A stretch of 15,700 bases of DNA, from positions 1 to 15,700 of the forward strand of contig DIVA01000035.1 in NCBI GenBank assembly GCA_002435705.1, given 5' to 3'. Position numbers and translations under genes: made by a program. This DNA is from Bacteriovoracaceae bacterium UBA6144 (GTDB lineage: Bacteria; Bdellovibrionota; Bacteriovoracia; Bacteriovoracales; Bacteriovoracaceae). The notes beneath the pieces were generated by a model. That model had not been told where the DNA came from and searched no databases. It worked only from the letters and a program-made list of their open reading frames with translations. Below, piece after piece: positions 6,755 through 14,804 of the stretch. Position 1 is the first letter of the stretch. Each line of letters opens with the position of its first letter.

Positions 6755-7329
6755 CCCAGACTTGTCAGAAAAATCCTCAGATGGTTGTGATCTGTGCCCC
6801 ATCCGGCACGGGCAAAAGCACGCTCTTAGAAAAACTCAAACAAGAGTTTCCACGTCTCAAGTGGTCTGTTTCATGCACCACTCGCCCCATGAGATCTGGG
6901 GAGCGTGAAGGGGTAGACTATCACTACATCAGCAAAGAAAAATTTGAAGCCTTGATCGCAGAAAATGATTTTATTGAGTGGGCACGAGTGCACTCTAACT
7001 ACTATGGAACTTCTAAGCGCTTCGTTGACCAAGGCTTAAGTCTCGGAGATGCGATGCTCTTCGATTTGGATGTCCAAGGGGCAGATGCCATGAAGCGCAT
7101 CTATGGTGATCAGGCTCAAGTTATTTTTATTAAGCCGCCCAGTCTCGAGGCGCTCGAGAAGCGCCTGCGTGGTCGTGGAACAGATTCGGATGAAGTGATT
7201 CGTGAGCGTCTCAAAAATGCGCGGTCAGAAATATTGCGCGCGGATGATTATGATCATTTAGTCATCAATGATGATGTGACAAAAGCCTATCAAGACTTGA
7301 AAAGAATTGTTTCAAGTCTTTTGGAGTAA
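6751..7329 (+). CDS. gmk: Guanylate kinase
   Basis: Gmk phosphorylates GMP to GDP with ATP and so feeds both GTP and (p)ppGpp pools. The 192-residue product has the P-loop APSGTGKS at 16-23, the GMP-binding signature SCTTRPMRSGEREGVDYHY at 41-59, the YGTSK segment at 85-89, DLDVQGA at 105-111 and the lid region RLRGRGTDSDEVIRERL at 138-154. The last residues (NDD, 173-175) also match the family. It begins in the ATGA overlap with yicC and is followed after 3 bases by rel. The omega-subunit gene rpoZ, often placed after gmk in proteobacteria, is missing here. Confidence 0.97.
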   Translation: MTQTCQKNPQMVVICAPSGTGKSTLLEKLKQEFPRLKWSVSCTTRPMRSGEREGVDYHYISKEKFEALIAENDFIEWARVHSNYYGTSKRFVDQGLSLGDAMLFDLDVQGADAMKRIYGDQAQVIFIKPPSLEALEKRLRGRGTDSDEVIRERLKNARSEILRADDYDHLVINDDVTKAYQDLKRIVSSLLE

Positions 7330-7332
7330 CAA

Positions 7333-9516
7333 ATGTTTTCTGAACGCATAGATTTTTCTCATGAGCCGAACCTCACTATCGATGAGCTCATTCGCCGAGT
7401 CGAGTCTGCGTATCCTGAGGTTGATTCAGAAGCCCTGAGAAAATGTTACGAGTTTGCTGAAGAGAAGCACTCCAAGCAGAAAAGAAGTTCAGGTGAGCCT
7501 TATATCGTTCATCCCTTAAATGTTGCCGCCACACTGGTAAAGCTCAAAATGGACGTGGACAGTATCATGTCTGGCTTCCTCCATGATGTGGTAGAAGACT
7601 GCGAAGTTCCACCAGAAGAGATTGAGAAGAGATTTGGAAAGAGTGTCGCCCAGATTGTTGTCGGTTGTACGAAGATTTCTAAAATTAATTTTAAATCCAA
7701 AGAAGAGTCACAAGCAGAAAACTTCCGTAAAATGGTTGTGGCGATGGCGCAAGATCTGCGCGTGATTATCGTGAAGCTCTCTGATCGCATGCATAACATG
7801 CGTACGCTTCAGTATGTGTCTAAAGAAAAGCAGATGGCAAAAGCGCAAGAGACGCTCGACATCTACGTTCCTCTTGCCAGTCGCTTGGGGATTAACTCAG
7901 TCAAAGGGGATCTTGAAGATCTCTGCTTGCGTTATCTCCACCCAGATTCTTACTATCGGCTTGCTGAAAAAATATCCATGAAACGCAAAGAGCGTGAAGA
8001 GTACATTAACGATACGATCGCCACGATTAATGATCGTTTGATGGAGTACTCAGTGGTGGCGGAAGTCTCCGGAAGACCAAAGCACTTTTATTCAATTTAT
8101 AAAAAAATGACCCAGCGGGGAGTGGACTTCGATCAGATTCAAGATCTTCTTGCGTTTCGAGTCCTCACGAGCAACATCACTGAGTGTTATAAAGTTCTGG
8201 GTGTCATTCACTCGGCTTTTACGCCAGTGCCGGGACGCTTTAAGGATTATATTGCGATTCCGAAAGTGAACAACTATCAGTCTCTTCACACCACCGTGAT
8301 TGGCCCCAAGGCTGAGCGGATTGAGATCCAGATCAGAACTTTTGAGATGCATGAAGTGGCGGAACGTGGGGTTGCTGCCCACTGGAAATATAAAGAGCGT
8401 GATAAATCGCAAACGGGAAAACTGAAGTGGGTGGAAGAACTCATGGAGTTTAACCAGAACGTCACCAACTCTAGCGAATTCATGGATGTGGTGAAAAACG
8501 ATTTGGATGTGGGGGGGATTTTTATCTTCACTCCTGCCGGTGACGTGAAAGAGTTGCGCTACGGAGCAACGGCACTTGATTTCGCTTACGCTGTTCACAC
8601 TCAAGTGGGGAATCAGTGTATCGGGGCTAAGGTGAATGGTAAGATGGTTCCGCTGAAGTATCGCCTGAAGTCGGGGGATACGGTTGAGATCATGACTTCG
8701 AAGACTCAGGTCCCGTCGAAAGATTGGCTGAAAATTTGTAAAACTTCACGCGCCATCACGAAGATTAAGCAGTATTTGCAAAAAGTGGAGCGCGACAAGC
8801 ATAAGCTTGATGGTGAAGAGATGCTGGAGCGAGCACTGAAGAAGTACGGCTCTAATACAAAAACAATCGAAAAAAATTCTGGCTTTCATGAAGTGTATGA
8901 TCAACTTCACATGAAGGGCCTAGAAGAGTTACAGGTTCAGCTTGGTGCGGGCTCCTACCAGCTGAGAGATGTTCTCCCTAAAGTAATTGGTATTGATTAC
9001 GTGGAGGAGCCACAGGAAGAAGTGGTCAAAGAGAGTTTCTCGGAACAGATTGTGAATCGGGCCCGACGCTCAGTCGGCCGTGATAATGCTGTGATTGTAG
9101 ATGGGCTGGATGACGTGCAAGTGCGCATGGGTAAGTGCTGTAATCCAATACCCGGGGATCCGATTGTAGGATTCATCACTAAAGGTCGAGGAATCACCGT
9201 ACATGCTGTCGGTTGCCACCGTGCCCATGAGGTCGAGACCTCAAGGCGCATTCAAGTCGAATGGAACAAAGGCTATGCTTTCTCCCATCCGGTGAATATT
9301 CGTGTCATGACTCATGATAAGCCGGGGATTCTCTCAAAGATCTCTAAATCCATTAACAACGCTGGGATTAACATCCGTTCTGCCATGGCCCGCTCACTAC
9401 CTGATCAAAAAGGTAGCTTTGTGTTTGAAGTGGAAGTGAAGGATTACTCCGAACTGCTGAAAACCATCTCAGCCATTGAGCAGATGGAAGAAGTCATCAC
9501 GGTGAACCGCGCTTAA
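7333..9516 (+). CDS. rel: Bifunctional (p)ppGpp synthetase/hydrolase (Rel/SpoT type)
   Basis: A 727-residue full-length long RelA-SpoT homolog that makes and breaks the alarmone (p)ppGpp. The HD hydrolase domain (about 38-195) keeps its metal and catalytic residues: H60 in YIVHP, H84-D85 with E88-D89 in HDVVED, and D151/N155 in LSDRMHN. The synthetase domain (about 245-350) has RPKHFYSIYKK, the RFKD motif at 302-305 and YQSLHT at 315-320. RFKD, not ExDD, is the form found in bifunctional enzymes. The TGS domain covers about 394-456, a CC/CH zinc-finger (RIS) region about 595-632 has C602, C603, C628 and H629, and an ACT domain runs from about 653 to the end. Both activities should therefore be present. 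GGAG lies 7 bases before the ATG. It follows gmk by 3 bases. Confidence 0.97.
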   Translation: MFSERIDFSHEPNLTIDELIRRVESAYPEVDSEALRKCYEFAEEKHSKQKRSSGEPYIVHPLNVAATLVKLKMDVDSIMSGFLHDVVEDCEVPPEEIEKRFGKSVAQIVVGCTKISKINFKSKEESQAENFRKMVVAMAQDLRVIIVKLSDRMHNMRTLQYVSKEKQMAKAQETLDIYVPLASRLGINSVKGDLEDLCLRYLHPDSYYRLAEKISMKRKEREEYINDTIATINDRLMEYSVVAEVSGRPKHFYSIYKKMTQRGVDFDQIQDLLAFRVLTSNITECYKVLGVIHSAFTPVPGRFKDYIAIPKVNNYQSLHTTVIGPKAERIEIQIRTFEMHEVAERGVAAHWKYKERDKSQTGKLKWVEELMEFNQNVTNSSEFMDVVKNDLDVGGIFIFTPAGDVKELRYGATALDFAYAVHTQVGNQCIGAKVNGKMVPLKYRLKSGDTVEIMTSKTQVPSKDWLKICKTSRAITKIKQYLQKVERDKHKLDGEEMLERALKKYGSNTKTIEKNSGFHEVYDQLHMKGLEELQVQLGAGSYQLRDVLPKVIGIDYVEEPQEEVVKESFSEQIVNRARRSVGRDNAVIVDGLDDVQVRMGKCCNPIPGDPIVGFITKGRGITVHAVGCHRAHEVETSRRIQVEWNKGYAFSHPVNIRVMTHDKPGILSKISKSINNAGINIRSAMARSLPDQKGSFVFEVEVKDYSELLKTISAIEQMEEVITVNRA

Positions 9517-9555
9517 AATTTGACGACTTGCATCCGTGTTGGTGAAAATAGAAGA

Positions 9556-10632
9556 ATGAAAAACTTTATTCTTTTCACGGCCCTCACCCTCTCTCTTTCG
9601 GCTCTCTCCCAAGATGTGGCAAACGATGATTTGCTCAATGAGCTTGAGCCCGATGTTTCGGAACTTCTTTTGGATGCACCAACTGGCGATGAGACTTTTT
9701 CTCAAACACCGCCACCAGAAGCAACTGTCACAGAAGAAGAGGTGGTCAAGGTGGAAGAGCCTTTGCTGCCTGAAGTGACCCCAGAAGAGGAAACTCCCGC
9801 ACCCATCATGGCTGAGCCAGAAGCCCCAAGACCTATTCCACCACCAAGCCGTGATTCAAGCTTTGCAGTGAGGGGACTTGTGGCCGAAAATACTTCTCAG
9901 CAAGCAGTGAAACAAGACGATGGAAAATATAATCCGCGCACCGGTCATTGGATCGGCACGATGGGATTTGAAACCACGGCTTATAAACTTCCCTTCGATT
10001 ACACGGGTGCAAAGAAAACATTCAAAGAAGAAGATCGTCGCCTCACGGGTGGTCGACTAGGTTTCGGAAGAGAAGCTTATCTAGGTGCTGGCTTTTTAGT
10101 GAATGCACGTCTGGAAGGTTATTACATGGGCACTCTCTTCAAGAGTCTTGAAACAGCCAGTCCTGAGTTTGATGATGTCACTGTGGCCGCCACGAAAGAC
10201 ACGGGTCAGATGTTTGGTGGCGATGCGATTGGGCACTTCGGGTGGATGTTCGACTACAACACCAAGAATCCTTTCCTAGGAGAGATGGCGTACATGGCCT
10301 TTGAACTTTTCGTAGAAGCGGGGATTGGTCGTGGCAAGGCGATCAATGGAAAGAGCTACTTCTTTAAAGCGGGGGTGAATGAAGAATATAAAGTCACTTT
10401 TGAAGATGAGTTCACCACTCAAATCGTTTCTGCTGGGTTTAACATCCACTCGCGCAGTTCCGGATCATTTTTGTACGTTAAAGCGTCTCAAGTAAGCCAG
10501 ACGATATCCGAAAGGAAAATTAGAGGAAGTGCGATTATTTCAAATACACCAAGTACATTTAAAGAAACGATCAGTAACCCAACCTCAGACCCTTTAACCA
10601 TTCTCTCCATTGGCGGAGGCTTTAAGTTTTGA
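9556..10632 (+). CDS. Secreted, probable outer-membrane beta-barrel protein with acidic Pro/Glu-rich linker
   Basis: A 358-residue protein of no family I recognise. A Sec signal peptide covers about residues 1-18 (MKNFILFTALTLSLSALS). The next 80 residues are acidic and rich in Glu, Pro, Val and Thr, with repeats of the type PEEETPAP, and are probably unstructured. From about 125 to the end, alternating polar and aromatic strands separated by turns, and a C-terminal GGGFKF ending in Phe, fit an outer-membrane beta-barrel. The linker could span the periplasm or touch peptidoglycan, but no peptidoglycan-binding motif is seen. ATG 9556 was chosen over a TTG at 9520, which would place 12 hydrophilic residues before the signal peptide; its ribosome binding site is weak. 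It lies 39 bases after rel and overlaps the next lipoprotein gene by 4 bases. Confidence 0.78.
   Translation: MKNFILFTALTLSLSALSQDVANDDLLNELEPDVSELLLDAPTGDETFSQTPPPEATVTEEEVVKVEEPLLPEVTPEEETPAPIMAEPEAPRPIPPPSRDSSFAVRGLVAENTSQQAVKQDDGKYNPRTGHWIGTMGFETTAYKLPFDYTGAKKTFKEEDRRLTGGRLGFGREAYLGAGFLVNARLEGYYMGTLFKSLETASPEFDDVTVAATKDTGQMFGGDAIGHFGWMFDYNTKNPFLGEMAYMAFELFVEAGIGRGKAINGKSYFFKAGVNEEYKVTFEDEFTTQIVSAGFNIHSRSSGSFLYVKASQVSQTISERKIRGSAIISNTPSTFKETISNPTSDPLTILSIGGGFKF
10615..10619 (+). promoter_or_regulatory. Ribosome binding site supporting a TTG start
   Basis: GGAGG, inside the codons for the last glycines of the beta-barrel protein, lies 9 bases before the TTG at 10629. It supports TTG as a real start, since no ATG precedes the complete lipoprotein signal peptide. 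Confidence 0.7.
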
Positions 10633-11423
10633 AAAAGATACTCTTCATTTCTCTGCTCGCCTTATTGGCCGCGTGCCAAGAAGAGAAGCCGATTTGGGAT
10701 CAGCTCAGCAATGATGAGCGGGCAGCCGTTCGTACGCAAGCCAGAGCAGAGTGTGTAAGTTCTAATCAAACTCGTTTCAATGCGATTAAAAATAGCACGG
10801 GATTTTTCCAGTCGACTGCTTGGCAGAGAAATAAAGCTTTTAAGCATGAACTAAAAAATGGTGAAGCCGTTGATACGCTCAATGAGATCCAAGTCTGGAA
10901 ACAGGATAAGGTTGCCAACGTTGTCTATCTCTGGGTGAAGCAAACAAAGGGAGCGGCTCTCGATAGCTTCTTTCTCAGACTGACTAAAGCGCAACACGAT
11001 AAAATGGTGACTGATCTCTTGAATGATTTATGTGATCGAAAGATCACGGCTACAGCGAGCACAAACCCACTGCCGGTCACAAAAACCTATACGCAAACGG
11101 CTTCTCCGAATAAGAGAGAGTTCACTGATACCTATGGCTTGCAGATCGATGAGACACCGTTTATTGCGGGAACCTATCGCCTGACACGAAAAATTGTGAC
11201 TAAAAAAATTGCGGATGATTCGGTGGTCTCAACATTGAATCTCGCCAGTACCTTTACGAGTGTGGCGGAGCCGGAAGTGTTGGGTTCCAATCCTAATTCT
11301 TATGCAACTATTTACTGTGATATTGTTGAGCCGGCAGTCACTATTCCCGAGACTCCTTATCCATTACCTTATTCTTACACCTGTCAGAGTTCACTGCCTG
11401 GTGGCTGGAACCTCACGATCTAA
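10629..11423 (+). CDS. Lipoprotein of unknown function
   Basis: A 264-residue lipoprotein that begins at TTG, overlapping the previous stop as TTGA. The signal peptide MKKILFISLLALLAAC has a perfect lipobox LAAC with Cys at 16; Gln follows, so outer-membrane sorting is expected by the Lol rule. The mature part has a helical-looking, basic first half (about 28-140) and a second half of strand-like, Thr-rich sequence. Four further cysteines (near 42, 136, 237 and 251) could form disulfides. No domain is recognisable. The overlap with the upstream beta-barrel gene suggests that the two proteins are made together and may act together in the outer membrane, as inference. The last 4 bases overlap the convergent ydcF-like gene. 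Confidence 0.8.
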   Translation: MKKILFISLLALLAACQEEKPIWDQLSNDERAAVRTQARAECVSSNQTRFNAIKNSTGFFQSTAWQRNKAFKHELKNGEAVDTLNEIQVWKQDKVANVVYLWVKQTKGAALDSFFLRLTKAQHDKMVTDLLNDLCDRKITATASTNPLPVTKTYTQTASPNKREFTDTYGLQIDETPFIAGTYRLTRKIVTKKIADDSVVSTLNLASTFTSVAEPEVLGSNPNSYATIYCDIVEPAVTIPETPYPLPYSYTCQSSLPGGWNLTI

Positions 11424-12058
11424 CTGAGTTTTAAAATCACCCAAACGCGTAAGGTCTTGAGGCTCTCTTTAAAGAGCTTAGTGATATTGCTCCATTTGCT
11501 GTAGTTACTCTCGACACCTTCAAAATAAACTTCGTAAGTTTGATTCTTCATAAGGTGATTGAAAATCATTCGCACACGCATGACGTGATAGTCTGAGGTC
11601 ACTACTAGTACGCGTTTGGTTTGGATGGAGGAGGCCTCTAGGTTTTCAAGTGTCTCTCGCACATTCCCTAGAGTGTCCAGTGCTTCGTAATCCATTTCCA
11701 CTTGTACCGGAGACTTCAGCAGTTCTTCCGCCCCGTCCTGTCCGGTCATGATGTTTTTGAGAGTATTGGTTCCGTAGACACCTGAGATAATGACCCGTGC
11801 CTCGGGCCACTTCTTGGTCAGTGCCAGCGCTCTTTTAATTCGACCCTTATCACCGGTGAAAACGACGATGGCATCAGCTGACTTCTGGTAGAGGCCTTCA
11901 GAGACACGTGTCTCTTCTGATTTGGCCGTCATCAAAATGATAAGGAGAAAGACAAAGTAGGCGATAAAAAAAACGATAACTCCCACAAGAGAGTTGAGGG
12001 CCATGCGAATGGCCCTCGTTCGTTTTGTTTCAAAAATATACTTTCGGTCAAAAATCAT
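11420..12058 (-). CDS. YdcF/DUF218 family membrane-anchored protein
   Basis: A 212-residue member of the DUF218 family (YdcF, SanA, ElyC), which has a Rossmann-like fold; some relatives affect envelope integrity. A single membrane helix at about 22-43 follows a basic N-terminus, so the domain should face the periplasm. Family motifs: ADAIVVFTGDKGRIKRAL at 61-78, ARVIISGVYG at 87-96, LDTLGNVRETL at 127-137 (usual form S-x-N-T-x-E-N, here with TLGN) and VVTSDYHVMRVRMIF at 152-166. The biochemical function is not known. The ATG at 12058 has AAGG 5 bases upstream and starts 1 base after the ridA stop; 14 extra codons to 12100 would overlap ridA and are less likely. It is the last gene of the maeB-ridA unit. 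Confidence 0.85.
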   Translation of the reverse strand: MIFDRKYIFETKRTRAIRMALNSLVGVIVFFIAYFVFLLIILMTAKSEETRVSEGLYQKSADAIVVFTGDKGRIKRALALTKKWPEARVIISGVYGTNTLKNIMTGQDGAEELLKSPVQVEMDYEALDTLGNVRETLENLEASSIQTKRVLVVTSDYHVMRVRMIFNHLMKNQTYEVYFEGVESNYSKWSNITKLFKESLKTLRVWVILKLS

Positions 12059-12059
12059 T

Positions 12060-12437
12060 TTAGCCTTGGGCTGCGATGACCTCAATCTCAACCAGCGCAC
12101 CCTTGGGAAGTGCAGGAACCTGAACCGTGCTGCGAGAAGGAAATGGTTCTTTAAAGAACTTAACGTAGGCTTCGTTTACTTTTCCAAAAAGAGCCAAATC
12201 CGTCATGAAGATGGTTGTCTTAAGGATATGATCACGAGTCAGTCCAGCACCTTCTAGAAGACCGTCGATATTTTTCAGAACCTGCTCGAGTTGAGCATCG
12301 AAGCCCTCGCGCATATTACCATTGAGATCCAAACCGATCTGGCCTGAAAAATACCAAACGCCATTGTGCTTTACTCCCTGAGAGTAAGTACCAACGGCCG
12401 CAGGAGCAAGTTTAGTGGCTAGAATTTCTCTTTTCAT
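12060..12437 (-). CDS. ridA: RidA family enamine/imine deaminase
   Basis: RidA speeds hydrolysis of reactive enamine/imine intermediates, such as those from serine/threonine dehydratases, to 2-ketoacids and ammonia. This 125-residue cytoplasmic protein has the normal length and keeps the expected active-site set: Y18, S31-G32 in the FSGQIGLD strand, N88, R102 in PSRSTVQVPALPKGA and E118 in VEIEVIA. It should form a trimer like the rest of the family. GGAG lies 7 bases before the ATG, and the maeB stop is 8 bases upstream, so the two are probably co-transcribed. The retained Arg supports the RidA subfamily and true deaminase activity rather than a distant YjgF relative. Confidence 0.95.
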   Translation of the reverse strand: MKREILATKLAPAAVGTYSQGVKHNGVWYFSGQIGLDLNGNMREGFDAQLEQVLKNIDGLLEGAGLTRDHILKTTIFMTDLALFGKVNEAYVKFFKEPFPSRSTVQVPALPKGALVEIEVIAAQG

Positions 12438-12445
12438 TTTTTCTC

Positions 12446-14767
12446 CTATTGAAGATTCTTGCTATTGGCCTTGATCTCCTCAGAAATCAAAGCGGTGATG
12501 TGTGCCATGTTCACGATCTCTTCAACCGTTGCCGTACGCTGAACGATGTTGATGGCGTACTCAAGTGGGAGAAGAATGGGTCCAATTGGCACAGCTTGAC
12601 CGAGCTGAACAAGAAGCTTGTAGCTGATGTTGGCTGAGTTCAAATCAGGGAAAACTAATACGTCTGCCGAGCGATCGAGCTCACCAAAGGAGAAGAGATT
12701 TCTCATGATCTCATGGTTTGTGGCCACGTCTGCTTGCATCTCACCGTCAACCTTGAGAGTAGGGTCAAGCTTCTTCGTGAGTTGAACGGCTTGCGCAACT
12801 TTCATCGGAGAATCGTGACGGCTTGAACCGAAGTTTGAGTAGGAGAGGAAAGCCACGCGTGGCTCTTTCTTCATGACACGACGATAGAGTTCAGAGGCTT
12901 GGATTGCATTCGCAGCCAGATCTTCGCTCGTAGGGTTAATCTGAGCGGTGCAGTCTGTGAGGAACATAACTTTTTGCTTGAAGATCAAGATCATCACACC
13001 GCTGGCCTTCACAGAAGACTTTGAATGTGTGCCAATCACTTTCATGATCGGACGCATACACTCAGGATAGTTTTGAGTGGCACCAGTGACCATGCCATCA
13101 GCAAGGCCTTCAGTGACCATCATAGAGCCGAAGTAGTTAGCACGCTTCATGACGTCTTTCGCAAACGAAAGAGAGACGCCCTTTCTTTGGCGAGCCGTAA
13201 AGAATTTATCAACGAAGCCTTCATAGTGCTCAGTTTCTTCAGGCGCAAGGATTGTCACGTCTTTCAAGTGAGAAAGGTTCATGGCATCGAGCTTCTTATG
13301 GATTGAAGACTTACTTCCCAGAAGGATAGGCTCAATGCGACCTTCGTTTACAAGTGTTGAGACCGCCGTGAGAACACGTGGCTCACTTCCTTCAGCAAAC
13401 ACAATCGTTTGTTTCTTGCTGCCGGGAAGACTGGAGCGAATGTGGCGCATGAAAGTGCCTCCATTGCCGAGACGCTCTTTGAGTGATTGAGCATAAGCAT
13501 GAAGGTCAGTGATTTGAATGCGAGCGACACCAGAGTCCATCGCCGCTTTCGCCACCGCTGGGGCCACGCGAGTGAGAACTCTTTTATCGAAGGCTTTCGG
13601 GATCAAGTACTGAGGACCGAAAGAGAAGTTCTGATCTCCGTAAGCGCGCTTCACATCATCTGGCACTTCTTCCTTGGCTAGCTCAGCGATCGCTTTGGCA
13701 GCCGCGACTTTCATGGCCTCATTAATCTTACGGGCGCGTACATCGAGTGCTCCACGGAAGATGAAAGGAAAGCCAAGAACGTTATTCACTTGGTTGGGGT
13801 AGTCTGAGCGACCAGTGGCCATGATGGCATCACTTCTGACTTCCGCTACTTCTTCCGGTGTAATTTCCGGCTCAGGGTTTGCCATGGCAAAAATAATCGG
13901 ATTCTTCGCCATGCTCTTAACCATGTCTTTCGTCACAAGGCCTTTCGCCGAGCAACCGATGAAAGCGTCACAGTCTTTGAGAGCGTCAGCGATAGTACGA
14001 GCTTTGGTGTCGTTGGCGAACATGTCTTTATACTTGTTCATGCCTTCAGTGCGGCCTTTCCAGATCACACCTTTGGAATCAACCATGACAAGGTTTTCTT
14101 TCTTCACACCGAGGTCGACCATGAAGAGTGCGCAAGCAATCGAGGCAGCACCAGCTCCAGACACCACGACTTTCGTCTTGGCGATATCACGCTTAGTGAT
14201 TTCGAGAGCGTTTAAGAAAGCTGCTCCGGCGATAATGGCGGTGCCGTGTTGGTCATCATGGAACACTGGGATGTCCATGATCTCGATCAATTGTTTTTCA
14301 ACTTCAAAGCACTCGGGTGCCTTGATATCTTCAAGATTAATTCCACCGAAGGTGGGCTCGAGAGCTTTAGCGGTACGAACGATTTCTTCGACAGTGTCGG
14401 CATTGATTTCGATATCAAACACGTCAATGTCTGCGAAACGCTTGAAGAGAACACCCTTACCTTCCATCACTGGCTTTCCAGCGAGGGCGCCGATATTTCC
14501 CAAGCCCAAAACAGCAGAGCCGTTAGAGAGAACGGCAACGAGGTTGCCTTTACCTGTGTACTTGTAAACATCCTCAGGATTTTTTGCGATCTCAAGACAA
14601 GGGCCCGCCACACCAGGCGAGTAGGCCAGAGCAAGATCAGCTGCAGTGAGGCAAGGCTTAGTAGGAACCATCTCAATTTTGCCGGGACGGCCTTGAGAGT
14701 GATAATCGAGTGCCTTGCGGTACTTTTCTTCGTGTGTAAGGTCTTTCTTCGTACTCACGCGAGTCAT
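12446..14767 (-). CDS. maeB: NADP-type malic enzyme with C-terminal phosphotransacetylase domain (MaeB)
   Basis: A 773-residue hybrid that decarboxylates malate to pyruvate with production of NAD(P)H. The malic domain (about 12-165) has AYSPGVAGPC at 48-57, GNIGALAGKPVMEGK at 90-104 and VFHDDQHGTAII at 168-179. The dinucleotide-binding domain (about 170-420) has SGAGAASI at 203-210 and FAMANPEPE at 293-301. From about 435 on it matches phosphotransacetylase, with VTEGLADGMVTGA, SYSNFGSSRHDSP, DGEMQADVA and FPDLNSANISYKL. In known MaeB enzymes this domain is thought to sense acetyl-CoA more than to catalyse. Start uncertain: AAAGGA touches the ATG directly, while a GTG three codons later (14758) would have 9 bases of spacing. 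It heads the maeB-ridA-ydcF unit and lies 37 bases after the symporter gene. Confidence 0.96.
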   Translation of the reverse strand: MTRVSTKKDLTHEEKYRKALDYHSQGRPGKIEMVPTKPCLTAADLALAYSPGVAGPCLEIAKNPEDVYKYTGKGNLVAVLSNGSAVLGLGNIGALAGKPVMEGKGVLFKRFADIDVFDIEINADTVEEIVRTAKALEPTFGGINLEDIKAPECFEVEKQLIEIMDIPVFHDDQHGTAIIAGAAFLNALEITKRDIAKTKVVVSGAGAASIACALFMVDLGVKKENLVMVDSKGVIWKGRTEGMNKYKDMFANDTKARTIADALKDCDAFIGCSAKGLVTKDMVKSMAKNPIIFAMANPEPEITPEEVAEVRSDAIMATGRSDYPNQVNNVLGFPFIFRGALDVRARKINEAMKVAAAKAIAELAKEEVPDDVKRAYGDQNFSFGPQYLIPKAFDKRVLTRVAPAVAKAAMDSGVARIQITDLHAYAQSLKERLGNGGTFMRHIRSSLPGSKKQTIVFAEGSEPRVLTAVSTLVNEGRIEPILLGSKSSIHKKLDAMNLSHLKDVTILAPEETEHYEGFVDKFFTARQRKGVSLSFAKDVMKRANYFGSMMVTEGLADGMVTGATQNYPECMRPIMKVIGTHSKSSVKASGVMILIFKQKVMFLTDCTAQINPTSEDLAANAIQASELYRRVMKKEPRVAFLSYSNFGSSRHDSPMKVAQAVQLTKKLDPTLKVDGEMQADVATNHEIMRNLFSFGELDRSADVLVFPDLNSANISYKLLVQLGQAVPIGPILLPLEYAINIVQRTATVEEIVNMAHITALISEEIKANSKNLQ

Positions 14768-14804
14768 TCCTTTGATAAAATTTGTGAGGGAAAAGATAGC
14801 AGTT

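Noticed and set aside
8092..8604. 170-codon minus-strand frame inside rel
   Set aside because: Shadow of the conserved synthetase and TGS coding region; no supporting signal.
11465..11476. Palindrome CTCTTTAAAGAG just after the convergent gene ends
   Set aside because: It has no room for a loop, no T-run follows, and it lies in ydcF-like codons; not a credible terminator.
13815..14567. 250-codon open frame on the plus strand
   Set aside because: It lies wholly antisense to the well-supported maeB gene; the long frame is a by-product of maeB codon use and its product shows no family features.
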